64,000 bases of DNA from Meghimatium bilineatum. Taxonomy: Eukaryota; Mollusca; Gastropoda; Stylommatophora; Philomycidae. The stretch is from NCBI GenBank assembly GCA_034231615.1, contig CM067309.1, positions 39,153,627 to 39,217,626 of the forward strand, read 5' to 3'. Made by a program: the position numbers and the translations under genes. Of this stretch, positions 19,176 through 29,755 are shown one piece after another (the first letter of the stretch is position 1; each line of letters starts with the position of its first letter). A model generated the notes under the pieces. The model was not told where the DNA came from, searched no databases, and saw nothing but the letters and a program-made list of their open reading frames with translations.

Positions 19176-19680
19176 TTACCTGATCTTTATTTCTCTTAGT
19201 AATTCTTTCTTCATATTAAGTGTATTTAGTACCTCTTTATTTGTTTTCTTCTCTTTCCATGATGTTCTCCCTATTCTTCTATATACCCACATCTCAAAGG
19301 CATCAATTCTATCTTCTAATTGTTTATTTAGTGTCCATGTTTCTGAGCCATACATTAATATGGAATAGATGTAGCATTTTATAATTCTCATTTTTAACTT
19401 GTTTGTAATTTGTTTAGATGTTAATATTTTCCTCATGTAATTGAAGATACTTTTAGCCATTCCTATTCTCCTTTTAACTTTTGTTTCACATCTGCCATCA
19501 TTTGTGACTATGTTTCCAAGATATTGATACTGTTTTACTTGTTGTAGTTTCTCTCCATGTATGTTTATGTTTAACTCTTGTTCTTCTGTGTCTTTGCTGA
19601 TTATCATGGTTTTTGTTTTTTGGATATTTATATCCAGCCCATATTCATGACTTGATTTATTGACTATTAGTGTTTGGTCA
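19176..19680 (-). mobile_element. RTE-like reverse transcriptase fragment
   Basis: Long open stretch with LDINIQKTKTMIISKDTEEQ, QYQYLGNIVTNDGRCETKVK and YGSETWTLNKQLEDRIDAFE, the palm/thumb and C-terminal block. It is cut at 19680 by an opposite-strand fragment. Confidence 0.85.
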
Positions 19681-19895
19681 TATAAAGAGACACAACTGTT
19701 TAGAAAGACAAATAATGGAGGAAAGAGTACCTGGAATGAGGAGAAAGGGCAGATCAAGAAGACGATTGACTGATGACAGTAAAGATAACATGAATACATC
19801 GCTAGAAAATGCAAGCCACATCGCCCAAGACAGAGAGAGGTTCAGAGAGTTCATTGGGAAGACAACGTTCTGGAAGGAATACGTCACATGACACA
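19670..19895 (+). mobile_element. RTE-like C-terminal fragment, opposite orientation
   Basis: Encodes FGHIKRHNCLERQIMEERVP and ENASHIAQDRERFREFIGKT, ending TFWKEYVT. Part of the same sequence recurs inverted at 20560-20640. Confidence 0.75.
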
Positions 19896-19994
19896 TCTTC
19901 ACGTGGCGCTGCCCTCTAGCGATGTGCTGCCCTCTCATTATAGTATGCCAGTCTTACTTCCCTTGAGACTTGCGCACGATTTTCGATATTCGTA

Positions 19995-20345
19995 ATGACA
20001 TCTACCTATCTCGGGACACTGATACTGGCCGCTCCACAATATATCTTCATTTCGGCTGACAGAGCTAGAGTGACTTGCGTCACCATGGGTCGACATTGTC
20101 GATGCGCGTGGCGCAGAGTTGTCAGAGATATTGCTTGTCTCCCCCCCCCCCCCATAGTTATTATTTTATCTTCAACCTTCACATTCACGGACATGAAATA
20201 TAAAAGTGTTGGCAAGGAACACAGCATAAGCCGCTGTGCTTCTGTTCCCAGGGTGCACCACGAGAGGGTACTTTTAGAATCTTGGTTTCTGCTCACCCTG
20301 GGTCTGCATGATAGCAATGTGGCACTCTTTGCACTATGTATTGTA
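19995..20345. other. Intergenic, nothing recognised
   Basis: A 131-codon frame is open on the plus strand and a 129-codon frame on the minus strand over the same DNA. Neither has a recognisable domain, and the right end runs into SINE sequence. A C12 homopolymer lies near 20145. Confidence 0.45.
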
Positions 20346-20347
20346 TC

Positions 20348-20432
20348 ATGCTTTACAGCTAGGCTGCAACTTATGCACCATTCGACCTGAAACATCCGAC
20401 GTCAGAATTTTTTTGGTTACTTTGACTAATGA
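20348..20432 (-). mobile_element. SINE-like family A middle fragment
   Basis: Diverged ATGCTTTACAGCTAGGCTGC and GACCTGAAACATCCGACGTC. Confidence 0.55.
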
Positions 20433-20439
20433 ATGAGAA

Positions 20440-20680
20440 TGAAACATTACCCGTCCTCCAATAATGCAATTTTATGGAATGCTGCTTTTGCTTGTCCTAT
20501 TCTGCTTATAATTTCGGTCTTGCATTTACCATCTGAAGTTATTGTCATGTGATGTATATTTTCCAGAACGTTGTCTTCCCAATGAACTCTCTGAATTCCT
20601 CTCTGTCTTGGGCGATGCGGCTTGCATACACGACCGATGAGAAATTGGGAGGGGGGGGGGTAATACATAAAAAAGATAAT
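20440..20680 (-). mobile_element. RTE-like reverse transcriptase fragment
   Basis: Encodes MTITSDGKCKTEIISRIGQA then KAAFHK, joined to a piece of the 19810-19880 C-terminal sequence in inverted orientation. Confidence 0.6.
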
Positions 20681-20833
20681 CACTTAGTTTTGTGGAACTT
20701 TTGAAGGTTTTTATAAAGAACAACTAGAAAGGAGGAGGATCCTATCTTTTGTCTGTCCATTGTACTAAATATTGAATTTTCTTATGAGGGTGTGGGTTGG
20801 AGCACAAGCTCTCTACAGACTTTCTCCAAAACC

Positions 20834-20930
20834 CTCTTAGTCGCCTCTTACGACATGCATGACATGTTACAGCGACACTTTACTTATTTGAACCTCCTTT
20901 CGGTCCACGACAGCACACAGGGGTTTCACC
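20834..20930 (-). mobile_element. SINE-like family A head fragment
   Basis: Carries TTAGTCGCCTCTTACGACAT, GTTACAGCGACACTTTACTT and CCTCCTTTCGGTCCACGACA. Confidence 0.65.
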
Positions 20931-21049
20931 AACGCAACAATAAGCATATTATCTTCTCAATAGCTTTACGCCAATCCTCCGCCCAGAGAGCATTCACGTG
21001 CAGACTAAGCCATATCAAATGTATGGTTGAGTTTTTTAATATAATCAAG

Positions 21050-21312
21050 ATGGCGACGCTCAGTATACAGTATACGTTGGCCAAACTTGAAATACCTATA
21101 TTTGTGCTTGTTATTTTTGTTTGTTGTAGGTAATGTGGAGTTTATTGGTATAGGAAAATCTATATTCGCTAGAGCAGAGTTGAATGATGACGCCCCACAG
21201 CTTCTACCTACAGTGGTAATTGCAACTTTAGTTCGAAATAAAGCTCATTCTTTGCATTGGTTCTTTGACTAATTGAAAAGTTGGACTATCCAAAACGCCG
21301 CATAGGGTTGTG
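21050..21312 (+). pseudogene. COLGALT block 1: signal anchor and first GT strand
   Basis: AAGATGGCG is a good animal start context. The first 26 residues (IPIFVLVIFVCC) look like a signal peptide. The body (RAELNDDAPQLLPTVVIATL, VRNKAHSLHWFFD) is in another frame, so either one base changed near 21126 or the body is a separate exon after TTTGTTGTAG (acceptor ending 21129). TAA at 21270-21272 stands where most relatives have an aromatic codon. A base lost just after it shifts EKLDYPKRRIGLW. The donor TG|GTAAGA is intact. Confidence 0.8.
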
Positions 21313-21569
21313 GTAAGATTATTTCATACATTTTACATGATTGCTTGTTTAAAAAAGGGAGAGGATGACAGGGCTTGAAATGAATGTATTGATATAATGT
21401 TATATGAACGAAGCGAGATGTCACAATGCCAAAATACTGTTGGCTGTTATGATTGATCATGATCTTTCTCCATAAATCTAGATGCTTTTTAATTATTATA
21501 TTAGTAATTTACCCATGTACATCTGGGGCATCATTGTTTATGTGTCTATGTGGTATTTATGTTTACAAG

Positions 21570-22018
21570 TAGGCTTAAATTTGTCTTTTTTATGTGAAAA
21601 TTGGACACTCAATGCAGACACTGAAAGAAGGACTCTGGCTTTTGAAAAGAAGTGCTATAGACATCTGTAAGAATTAGCCAGAACATACGACAAATAGGCA
21701 TATAGGGACTATTTAACAGGCTGGAAATTAAAAAAACTTGTGGTCATATCAATAACCACTTTTGGCAGCGGTGAAATAACGTAAACTTATTTGGTTTAGA
21801 CATATAATGAGATATGACTCTCTTTATAAAATTATTGTGCAAGGAGCAGTCGAGGGTGGATGGAGAAGAGGACAGAAAATTCTGTATTGAAACATCAAGG
21901 AATGGTCTAGGCGTGATTTTTCTACACTCCTCCAAACGGCTGAGGATAGAGTTGTTTGGAGAGCTTTTTTGTGCTGATGTATCCAGTGTGCCACTACGCA
22001 ACCCTAATGGGTTATAGG
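21570..22018 (+). mobile_element. LINE C-terminal fragment
   Basis: Reads ENWTLNADTERRTLAFEKKC, then in shifted frames SVEGGWRRGQKIL-type sequence, RNGLGVIFLHSSK, and an end similar to DVSSVPLRNPNGL. It is related to the fragments at 1502 and 27630. Confidence 0.65.
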
Positions 22019-22023
22019 TCTTA

Positions 22024-22159
22024 TTCTTCTTCTTCATCATTCATTCTCAAACTCCTGCTGGAACTCCTTTGTAACAGGACCATGGTCCTACTAGATTTCC
22101 AGCAGGATGTAGTCCTGAGAATGGATATTTGCGCCGATGGCCGACACATCCATCTTCGA
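22024..22159 (-). mobile_element. SINE-like family B copy
   Basis: Inverted, with a small deletion near the head (TTGCGCCGATGGCCGACACA). Confidence 0.8.
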
Positions 22160-22489
22160 TGGTTATTATTTAATTGGTCTTGGTAGTACCTTTTTTTGGC
22201 ATAAAGCTCTTAATGTGCCAAAAAACATATTACTAATGTTTAATGTAGGCCTATGTGGTTCTTGAGGAATTTATATACCTGTACAGTGCGTGTGTTGTTG
22301 TTGTCTGTGTGTCAATTGACTGGTCCATATTCGTAGTAGCATGAGAATATACGTTTGAAGCCTTGACTGAAATCGCATCATTTTTAGAGATATGGTGTGG
22401 TCGAAAATGGAAAGCATATTGGCTCAAGTTGTGAAGTATGTGGGGGCCATCTGAGTGGATCGGGTTCAAATCCCATTTGTTGAATTAAA
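22160..22489. other. COLGALT intron sequence, nothing recognised
   Basis: No domain or repeat seen on either strand. Confidence 0.45.
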
Positions 22490-22565
22490 TGATGGAGACA
22501 ATCAAAGAAGCCATGAAAATCGGGCTGACGATGGACAATGTGAAGCTAATGGCCAAAGACAGGTA
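22490..22565 (+). mobile_element. Short LINE C-terminal fragment
   Basis: Reads ETIKEAMKIGLTMDNVKLMA then KDR, the usual W.D.I...L...G......A.DR end of reverse transcriptases. Confidence 0.45.
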
Positions 22566-22672
22566 ACTTCAACTTCCTCCCATCGACTCTTAACTGCATA
22601 AGTGAAAATAACAATAGATAGATATTTGGCATATGCTCATAATAACCACTGAAGCTTATTATACCAAAAAGC

Positions 22673-22830
22673 AGACAAAGACGGATGTCTCGGGCCATTG
22701 GCGCAAATAAAATTGCGACACAACGCATTTCCATTCTCTGGACTACATTCTGCTAGAAATCTAGAAGGCCATGTCCTACTACAAAAGAATTCAGCGGGAG
22801 TTTGAGAATGTACGCTGAAGAAGAAGAAGA
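22673..22830 (+). mobile_element. SINE-like family B copy
   Basis: From AAAGACGGATGTCTCGGGCC to TACGCTGAAGAAGAAG. Confidence 0.85.
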
Positions 22831-23067
22831 TACCAAAAAAAGTATTATGTATAAGTATCATTGAATGAGGGTGACTAAATCATGAAAAGTGTCATTCTGA
22901 AGTCGGACAGGAAGATGTAAATATTGCCATCAAGTTGTAAGCCACAAAAGTTGAGGGACAGCCATAGCGAGTTGAGTTAAAAAGTCATCTGGTAAACTTG
23001 CCCATAAGATACAATGCCAGACATACAGCAATCGTTATCTGAAGATTAAAGTAAAACTCCATTAACA

Positions 23068-23131
23068 ACCCATGTGTTGCTGGGGCTGGAAAGGGGAGCA
23101 AAGACACTGTTATTTGCCATTCATGTTGTAA
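23068..23131 (+). mobile_element. SINE-like family A head
   Basis: ATGTGTTGCTGGGGCTGGAA then GGGGAGCAAAGACACTG. The rest of the element resumes at 23516. Confidence 0.7.
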
Positions 23132-23139
23132 GAGTTCGA

Positions 23140-23245
23140 GACTTCTGCTCTCAGTACCGGTCCTCTTTTGGTTGACCATCATTCTTCTACGCCCTCTAAA
23201 ATATTCACTTTTAGCAACACCACATTTCAAACCCTCATCTTTAAT
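23140..23245 (-). mobile_element. LINE fragment, copy 2 of the 10690 element
   Basis: Encodes GLKCGVAKSEYFRGRRRMMV then NQKRTGTES, clearly related to the copy at 10690-10905. Confidence 0.55.
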
Positions 23246-23303
23246 CCTGGACATTGAAAAGAAATCATTATCCACACTCTTGTGTGCTATATTTCTTATG
23301 GAG

Positions 23304-23452
23304 TTCTTCTTCTTCATCGTTCATTCTCAAACTCCCGCTGTATCTCTCTTGTAGCAGGAGCATGGTCCTACTAGATTTCCAGCAGGATGTAGTTCAGAGA
23401 ATGGATATGTGCTGTGTCGCCATTTTATTTGCACCAATGGCCCATCTTCTGC
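23304..23452 (-). mobile_element. SINE-like family B copy
   Basis: Inverted copy lying between the two halves of a family A element. Confidence 0.8.
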
Positions 23453-23515
23453 GGGTTTTATGGAGTTCAAAACATCAGCTCGATCCATTGCCCTATTGCC
23501 CTGTGCAATTCGTTG

Positions 23516-23652
23516 TGAAGTCGGATGTGTCAGGCAGAAAAGCACAGACTAGATATCACAGCAATGCTGTAAATTGTGATACAATACATTCTTTTCTCTG
23601 AGCTATATCCTACTGACAATCAGGAGTTTGAGATGAACGCAAAAGAAGAGAA
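23516..23652 (+). mobile_element. SINE-like family A 3' half
   Basis: GAAGTCGGATGTGTCAGGCA ... ATCAGGAGTTTGAGATGAAC then GCAAAAGAAGAG. Confidence 0.7.
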
Positions 23653-23786
23653 ACATATTTTTTTAACGTCCAGAGAACAGATACGTGTTGTGTTGCCGAT
23701 TTATTTGATACCTTTGAAAACAAATACAATTATTTTAGTGGAAACCTTCTCTTTGTCATTGCAATTTTTCATTATTCATCTCCTAG

Positions 23787-23898
23787 GATTCGAAGTGATC
23801 ACAACGTAGATAATTCAACTGCAATGTTGACAGAATGGCTGTCGGCTGTGTCTTATTTATACCACCATGTTGATGTTAAACTGACCACAAAAATAAAG
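23787..23898 (+). pseudogene. COLGALT block 2: DHNxDN motif
   Basis: Acceptor CTCCTAG, donor AAG|GTAAAA. It completes the tryptophan codon of block 1 and reads IRSDHNVDNSTAMLTEWLSA then VSYLYHHVDVK. It ends in phase 0, but block 3 needs phase 1, so a base is missing or extra, perhaps in the CACAAAAATAAAG run. Confidence 0.9.
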
Positions 23899-24022
23899 GT
23901 AAAAGTATTTTGTAAAAATTAGATTTAATAGACGTAAAAATTAAAGGAAATAATTTGTGAGTTTATTTGTCTAATTTAATACCAGCTGGTGCATACAATC
24001 AATGACTTTCACATTGTCCCAT

Positions 24023-24850
24023 CCCAACTCTTGCAGATTCTTGAACTTTATGACACCACTCAATAGTTACAAAACAAAACTCTTGCAGATTCTTGAACTT
24101 TATGACACCACTCAATAGTTACAAAACAAAACTCTTGCAGATTCTTGAACTTTATGACACAACTCAATAGTTACAAAACAAAACTCTTGCAGATTCTTGA
24201 ACTTTATGACACCACTCAATAGTTACAAAACAAAACTCTTGCAGATTCTTGAACTTTATGACACCACTCAATAGTTACAAAACAAAACTCTTGCAGATTC
24301 TTGAACTTTATGACACCACTCAATAGTTACAAAACAAAACTCTTGCAGATTCTTGAACTTTATGACACCACTCAATAGTTACAAAACAAAACTCTTGCAG
24401 ATTCTTGAACTTTATGACACCACTCAATAGTTACAAAACTCTTGCAGATTCTTGAACTTTATGACACCACTCAATAGTTACAAAACAAAACTCTTGCAGA
24501 TTCTTGAACTTTATGACACCACTCAATAGTTACAAAACAAAACTCTTGCAGATTCTTGAACTTTATGACACCACTCAATAGTTACAAAACTCTTGCAGAT
24601 TCTTGAACTTTATGACACCACTCAATAGTTACAAAACTCTTGCAGATTCTTGAACTTTATGACACCACTCAATAGTTACAAAACAAAACTCTTGCAGATT
24701 CTTGAACTTTATGACACCACTCAATAGTTACAAAATAAAACTCTTGCAGATTCTTGAACTTTATGACACCACTCAATAGTTACAAAACTCTTGCAGATTC
24801 TTGAACTTTATGACACCACTCAATAGTTACAAAACTCTTGCAGATTCTTG
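24023..24850. repeat. 52/47-bp minisatellite, about 17 copies
   Basis: Units with CTCTTGCAGATTCTTGAACT and CACCACTCAATAGTTACAAA. A 5-bp shorter variant lacking CAAAA is interspersed, especially on the right. Confidence 0.95.
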
Positions 24851-25016
24851 TATTTGACGATGGCTGCTAAAAATCAGTAAACTCATCATCATGTTCAAAC
24901 TCCTGAAACTTAGAACATCCTACTAGCAAGCTGAAATTTGAGAATGAACACAACAACTAATCCACAGCCATTAAACATCACAGTGGAAGAAAGATATGAA
25001 TATTGATCAGAAACTT

Positions 25017-25160
25017 CCGCCGAAGACATTGGCGCAATAAAACGGCGACACAACGCATTTCCATTCTTTGGACTACATCCTGCTGGAAATCTAGTAAGAC
25101 CATTGTCCTGTTACAAGAGATATCCAGCGGGAGTTTGAGAATGAACGATGAAGAAGAAGA
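25017..25160 (+). mobile_element. SINE-like family B copy
   Basis: GCCGAAGACATTGGCGCAAT ... TTTGAGAATGAACGATGAAG. A gap of about 12 bp in the head removes the GGATGTGTCGGGCC part. Confidence 0.82.
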
Positions 25161-25195
25161 TCCCATTCACCAACTTCATAGGTAACAACAGACCA

Positions 25196-25475
25196 CCATC
25201 TTTCGACTTAGGACAAGCTTACAACAGGTGTCTCTGGTCTTAGGAAAAGCTTACAACAGGTGTCTCTGGTCTTAGGACAAGCCTACAACAGGTGTCTCTG
25301 GTCTTATTACAAGCTTACAACAGGTGTCTCTGGTATTAGGACAAGCATACAACAGGTGTCTCTGGTCTTAGGACAAGCTTACAACAGGTGTCTCTGGTCT
25401 TAGGACAAGCTTACAACAGGTGTCTCTGGTCTTAGGACAAGCTTACAACAGGTGTCTCTCATCTTAGGACAAACT
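25196..25475. repeat. 32-bp minisatellite, about 8.5 copies
   Basis: Units with GGACAAGCTTACAACAGGTG and TCTCTGGTCTTA. Confidence 0.95.
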
Positions 25476-25604
25476 TAAAAAACGTGTAAACTGCTCTTAA
25501 CTCCTTTTTTTGGGTCATAAAATAATTGTTTCTTTTCAAATTGAAAATTGAAAAAGCACAACTATAATCAGTTGTTCAATTGTATTTTATTGGTTCATCT
25601 TTAG

Positions 25605-25714
25605 GATATGAAGAATCTCCGTGTGATTGGACAGAAAAACGGTTTGCAAATGTGATTGGTCTGAGGGAAAAGGCTCTAGAACATGCTCGGAATATTTGGG
25701 CTGACTATCTGTTT
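25605..25714 (+). pseudogene. COLGALT block 3
   Basis: Acceptor ATCTTTAG, donor TTT|GTGAGT. It reads YEESPCDWTEKRFANVIGLR then EKALEHARNIWADYLF, matching the family's RY..V..LR..AL..AR..WADY.L. Confidence 0.9.
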
Positions 25715-25744
25715 GTGAGTTAATTTTTACTGTTTAGTATTTAA

Positions 25745-25880
25745 CATTAACTTGTAGTAAGAAACATCACAATGAGGTGAATAGAAAAATAAATTAGTAG
25801 TAAAAAACATCATAATGAGCTGAAAAGAAATTAGTAGTAAAAAACATCACAATGAGCTGAATAGAAAAATAAATTCTTAA
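25745..25880. repeat. Diverged repeat of about 43 bp, 3 copies
   Basis: TTAGTAGTAAAAAACATCAC and AATGAGCTGAATAGAAAAAT recur just after COLGALT block 3. Confidence 0.75.
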
Positions 25881-25950
25881 TAAATGTAACCGATTTTGAA
25901 AGAACATTTTCTAGTATATGTCACATTAATTGTCGGATTGTGTGACTTCA

Positions 25951-26205
25951 CCTTCTGCATTTGTTCTCAAACTCCTGTAGATTAGCAGGATGTAGTCCTG
26001 AAAACAGAATTCAATGTGTCATGGTTTACAGCTTTGCTGTGATGTCTATGCTTTTTGGAAGGACACATCTAATGTCAGCAAGGCTTCTAGGTCACTTTGA
26101 TCATCCTAGGATGGGACAGCAAACTTCATCCCAAAGCCTCCTTAGTTGCCTCTTACGATATGCTTGGCAGGTGACAATGGCACTGTTTTTTGCACCCTGA
26201 ACTAG
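25951..26205 (-). mobile_element. SINE-like family A copy
   Basis: CTTCTGCATTTGTTCTCAAA ... AGTTGCCTCTTACGATATGC. Confidence 0.8.
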
Positions 26206-26214
26206 AAGCTCAGG

Positions 26215-26500
26215 CCATTACTTCTAATACATTACTTCTAGTTACATTACTTCTAGTTACATTACTTCAAATACATTATTTCTAGTTACATTACTTCTAG
26301 TTACATTACTTTTTATACATTATTTCTAGTTACATTATTTCTAGTTACATTGCTTCAAATACATTACTTCTAGTTATATTACTTCTTATACATTACTTCT
26401 AGTTACATTACTTTTAGTTACATTACTTCTTATACATTACTTCTAGTTACATTACTTCTAATACATTACTTCTATTACATTACATCTAGTTACATGTTTT
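26215..26500. repeat. 15-bp array (ATTACTTCTAGTTAC)
   Basis: Degenerate units ATTACTTCTAGTTAC, ATTACTTCTAATAC and similar. Confidence 0.9.
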
Positions 26501-26640
26501 TTAAGCATCCACTTGATGATTATTTAATTTCACACCATGGAAGAATACGGACTGGGCAGTTCTCCAGCAATTGAAAAGACAATTGTAATATCACGCAGGT
26601 GTGCTGCAAATAAAACAACAAATTCAGTTTATTGACTGCT

Positions 26641-26887
26641 GAAAGTCATGCTGAAGTCGGATGTGTTAGGCTGAAAGGTGTAAATACGTAACCCCTTAGT
26701 TTTAGTGATAGTCCATCATGTTCAAGTGAAACTTTCAAAAACCTGTGTTCTACATAAGTACTATTGTTGTTCCATTTCACTGCAGTAGTACCTTATATTG
26801 ACTGTAAAACATGACAAAACACATCCCATTATTTGAACAACATCAAGCTAACTAGCAGAACTGCAGAATTAATGCAGAAGAAGATGA
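26641..26887 (+). mobile_element. SINE-like family A, two separated pieces
   Basis: GTCATGCTGAAGTCGGATGT (26646 on) and ACTGTAAAACATGACAAAAC ... AGAAGAAGATGAAG (26798 on) flank about 110 bp of foreign sequence. Confidence 0.6.
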
Positions 26888-26970
26888 AGCTGCTACTGCT
26901 GTAACATGATTGACAGAAGGGCACAAAGGACTACAATGAACACACCACTCACTATTCAAGTATATATTTC

Positions 26971-27125
26971 ATCTTCTCTGTCGTTCATTCTCAAACTCCC
27001 GCAGAATGTCTCTTGTAGCAGGACATTGGTCCTACTAAATTTCCAACAGGATGTAGCCCAGGGAATAACAATGCAGTGTGTTGCTGCTCTATTTGAAGCA
27101 TTAGCCAGACACAACCGTCTTCTGC
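26971..27125 (-). mobile_element. SINE-like family B copy
   Basis: Inverted, diverged: TCATTCTCAAACTCCCGCAG ... TCCAACAGGATGTAGCCCAG. Confidence 0.8.
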
Positions 27126-27179
27126 CGTTGTTGTTTTCGATATCCAAAAACTACTGAATAGTTGCATTATACAAGACTA

Positions 27180-27300
27180 TTATTATCCCATCACTGTGCT
27201 ACCAGTGCCAAACCTGGACAATGACAGCACAAGACAAAAGTAAAATAGTGACAGCAGAAATGACACGTCTACGAAGAATACTCGGAGTGTCATTCGTCAT
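27180..27300 (+). mobile_element. Reverse transcriptase fragment
   Basis: Reads CYQCQTWTMTAQDKSKIVTA then EMTRLRRILGVS, the YG.E.W....K...EMR.LR block. Confidence 0.55.
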
Positions 27301-27302
27301 CA

Positions 27303-27640
27303 TCATCATCATGTGCCATGCTGACTGGTGTAGGCGATCATGGCTGTCCACAGCTCTCTGTCTATAGTATTATGTATCAAGATCGTTATTGTTTGCCTGC
27401 TGTGCCAGGTTATCAAACTGTCAACTATTTTCTCACTTTGTCACCTTCTGTCTCTGTTGCTTTCAATCTTGCCTGTTGTGACTATGTTCTCCAAACCTCC
27501 CTGTCTTATGAAGTGGCCAAAAAATGAAGATTGTCTTTTTCTTATATTATTGATTAAGGTCTGTTGCGCATTTGACTCTTTCAACACCTCTACATTAGTT
27601 TTTCTGGCAGTCCATGGTATGAATAAAGACATGGACAGAC
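27303..27640 (-). mobile_element. RTE-type LINE 3' fragment
   Basis: Inverted relative of 15079-15650: PWTARKTNVEVLKESNAQQT and RKRQSSFFGHFIRQG, ending in a TGATGATGATGATGA tail at 27303. Confidence 0.82.
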
Positions 27641-27795
27641 AACATCAAGGAATGGACAGGGCTAGAAATTTCCACACTCATCCGCATCGCTGAGGATAGA
27701 ATTCGCTGGAGGACTCTGTGTGCTGAAGCATCCAATGTGGTACCCCTACGACCCTGAAGGGTTATGGGTTTTTTGATTGATTTGATTGATGGTAT
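27630..27795 (+). mobile_element. LINE 3' end with (GATT)n tail
   Basis: Reads TDNIKEWTGLEIST and RIAEDRIRWRTLCAEASNVV then PLRP, followed by TTGATTGATTTGATTGATGG. Confidence 0.75.
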
Positions 27796-27819
27796 TCTCA
27801 GCATTCTTCTATAGAACCA

Positions 27820-28165
27820 CATCTCTGTTGCTGGAGTAAGATTAAGAGAGATAATTAGAAATGATAACATCAGACAGATAACCAAAACAATACCAGTATT
27901 GGAACACATCAAAAGACAACAAATCAAGTGGTTTTCACACGCTTCCAGACTACCAACAGACAGCATGCCACAGATGGCCATTTCACATAGACAAGCTATA
28001 AAGCCAGAGGCAGACCATGTAAAAGATTGATCACAGAAATCAAAGAAGCCACAGGAACAAGCTTACAAACAGCACACAAGAAGGCCATCTCCAGAGAACT
28101 CTTCTACCCCTGACACTTCAAGACAAACAAGGGATACAGCTTATAGATAGATAGATAGACTGAGT
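27820..28165 (+). mobile_element. LINE C-terminal fragment with (ATAG)n tail
   Basis: Reads IRNDNIRQITKTIPVLEHIK then RQQIKWFSHASRL and KRLITEIKEATGTSLQTAHK, ending at TAGATAGATAGATAGA. A third LINE tail type in this window. Confidence 0.7.
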
Positions 28166-28451
28166 AGTTCTACTCTTGTCTTGGCAGCGTGAAGCCATTC
28201 TTTAAAAAAAAGTGCAGGTCTTCTAAAGTTGACTTAGTGATCCATACAGTGAGTTTCAGACTGTTAACAGTGTCTGTACAAGTTTTTTCCTGTCAGTTGA
28301 AATGTAAGGACAGTCATTACGGAGGTGTTCTACTGTCTTCGGCGGTAGAGTGTATATACTTCGTTGTATTGAATGCAAAATGATTTTTACTGATTAAAAA
28401 AAATATTGTCCACATGCAACTAGATAATGCAGGTTTTTATCTTTTTGATAG

Positions 28452-28516
28452 ATGATCAATGCTGATGTGACACTAGAAAATAATAGAACTCTTCAAATTC
28501 TTATGGGGCAGAAAAA
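28452..28516 (+). pseudogene. COLGALT block 4: altered DxD motif
   Basis: Acceptor TTTGATAG, donor AA|GTAAGT. It reads MINADVTLENNRTLQILMGQ then K. Family members have a (L/V)DAD here; this copy has NAD, losing the first metal-binding aspartate. Confidence 0.85.
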
Positions 28517-28568
28517 GTAAGTGTGTTGTATGCTCTTGTACATTTAATGAAACTTTACAGCTGAAATT

Positions 28569-28645
28569 GCATGTGTTGGGCCATTGATGCAAATAAAACG
28601 ATGACAAAATGCATTTCCCTTGTCTGAACTACATCCTGCTGGACA
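28569..28645 (+). mobile_element. SINE-like family B, 5' half
   Basis: CATGTGTTGGGCCATTGATG ... CTACATCCTGCTGGA. Confidence 0.65.
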
Positions 28646-28649
28646 GTTT

Positions 28650-29300
28650 CATGTTAGAACAGGCCGCTGCAGACTATTGGGTCACCACTACTGACTAAGG
28701 ATCTCGTACACAGATAAATGTCAAGAATCCAAAGCATCAAATACATACTTCAGTTTGGAGTTTGATAATGAATAACCCAAACAAAATTGATTGAAATATT
28801 CTTTGCCTGAGATGTTGATGTGTAATGTATTTGTTATTATTATTATTTGAACAGCTGGTATGATTTTGGATATTAAGAAAGCGTTACGTTTGTTTGAATC
28901 ACTAGGAATTTTGAGAAATAGAATTCTTCTTTTGTGCAGTCGAGGGGTTTCTCCAGAGCTTTATTTCACACACACTAAGGCTGCAACTCTCTGTGGTTTG
29001 CAATGATTTTGAAGAAGCCTTTTACTGAGAGGGAATGAACATATAGCTGCATAGTTGAAGTGACGCGAGGCTTCCACGAAAGGAAAGCATCACTATATTT
29101 GCACGTCATCTACTAGGTATTTACTGTTGCATTCTGGTTGGTCTGATGGTCCGCTGGTAAGACCTTCAGCATGCCAGATGAAAATGTTATGGGTACACAA
29201 CTGTTATTATTATTATTATCCACTTGTGACAATATCTTTTATAAGACAGCGATGACTTATGATGTCAGTCCAGTTTTATATTTGTTAGAGTGTTAACTTC
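28650..29300. other. COLGALT intron sequence, nothing recognised
   Basis: No domain, SINE or tandem array seen apart from a short TTATTATTATTATTATC run near 29205. Confidence 0.45.
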
Positions 29301-29305
29301 TTGAA

Positions 29306-29372
29306 TACATATGTGGTAGGATCCGAAAGGGTAGCAAAGAATAGCAACACTGTTTACCTTCCATGCATGTCA
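29306..29372 (+). mobile_element. SINE-like family A head fragment
   Basis: GGATCCGAAAGGGTAGCAAA then GAATAGCAACACTG. Confidence 0.7.
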
Positions 29373-29434
29373 TTGTTGTTGTTATTGTTTGTCCATCACA
29401 AGTGATTATGACTATTTGTTTCATCCACTTTTTG

Positions 29435-29708
29435 TCTTCTTCTTCTGCATTCATTCTCAAACTCCTGTAGATAAGCAGGATGTAGTCTGGAGAACGCAAT
29501 GCGTTGTATCATGGTTTACAGTATTGCTGCGATATCTGCGCCTTTCAGCCTGAAACAACTGACTTCAGCATGGCTTTGAGTGACTGACCCTATATGGGAT
29601 GGGACAGCCAACTCCATCCCATAACCTCCTTACTCGCCTTTTACAACATTCGTGGAAGGTAAACAGTGTTGCTATTTGCTCCCCTCTCTGGCCCAGGCAA
29701 CACATGGA
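29435..29708 (-). mobile_element. SINE-like family A copy
   Basis: Full inverted copy, TTCATTCTCAAACTCCTGTA ... CTGGCCCAGGCAACACATGG. Confidence 0.85.
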
Positions 29709-29755
29709 CGACATCCACTTTGAAATTCAGTTAGAGTTATGTCCTTAATTAATAG

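Noticed and set aside
19995-20395. 131-codon plus-strand and 129-codon minus-strand frames
   Set aside because: They overlap each other almost fully, contain a C-run and SINE remnants, and have no recognisable domain.
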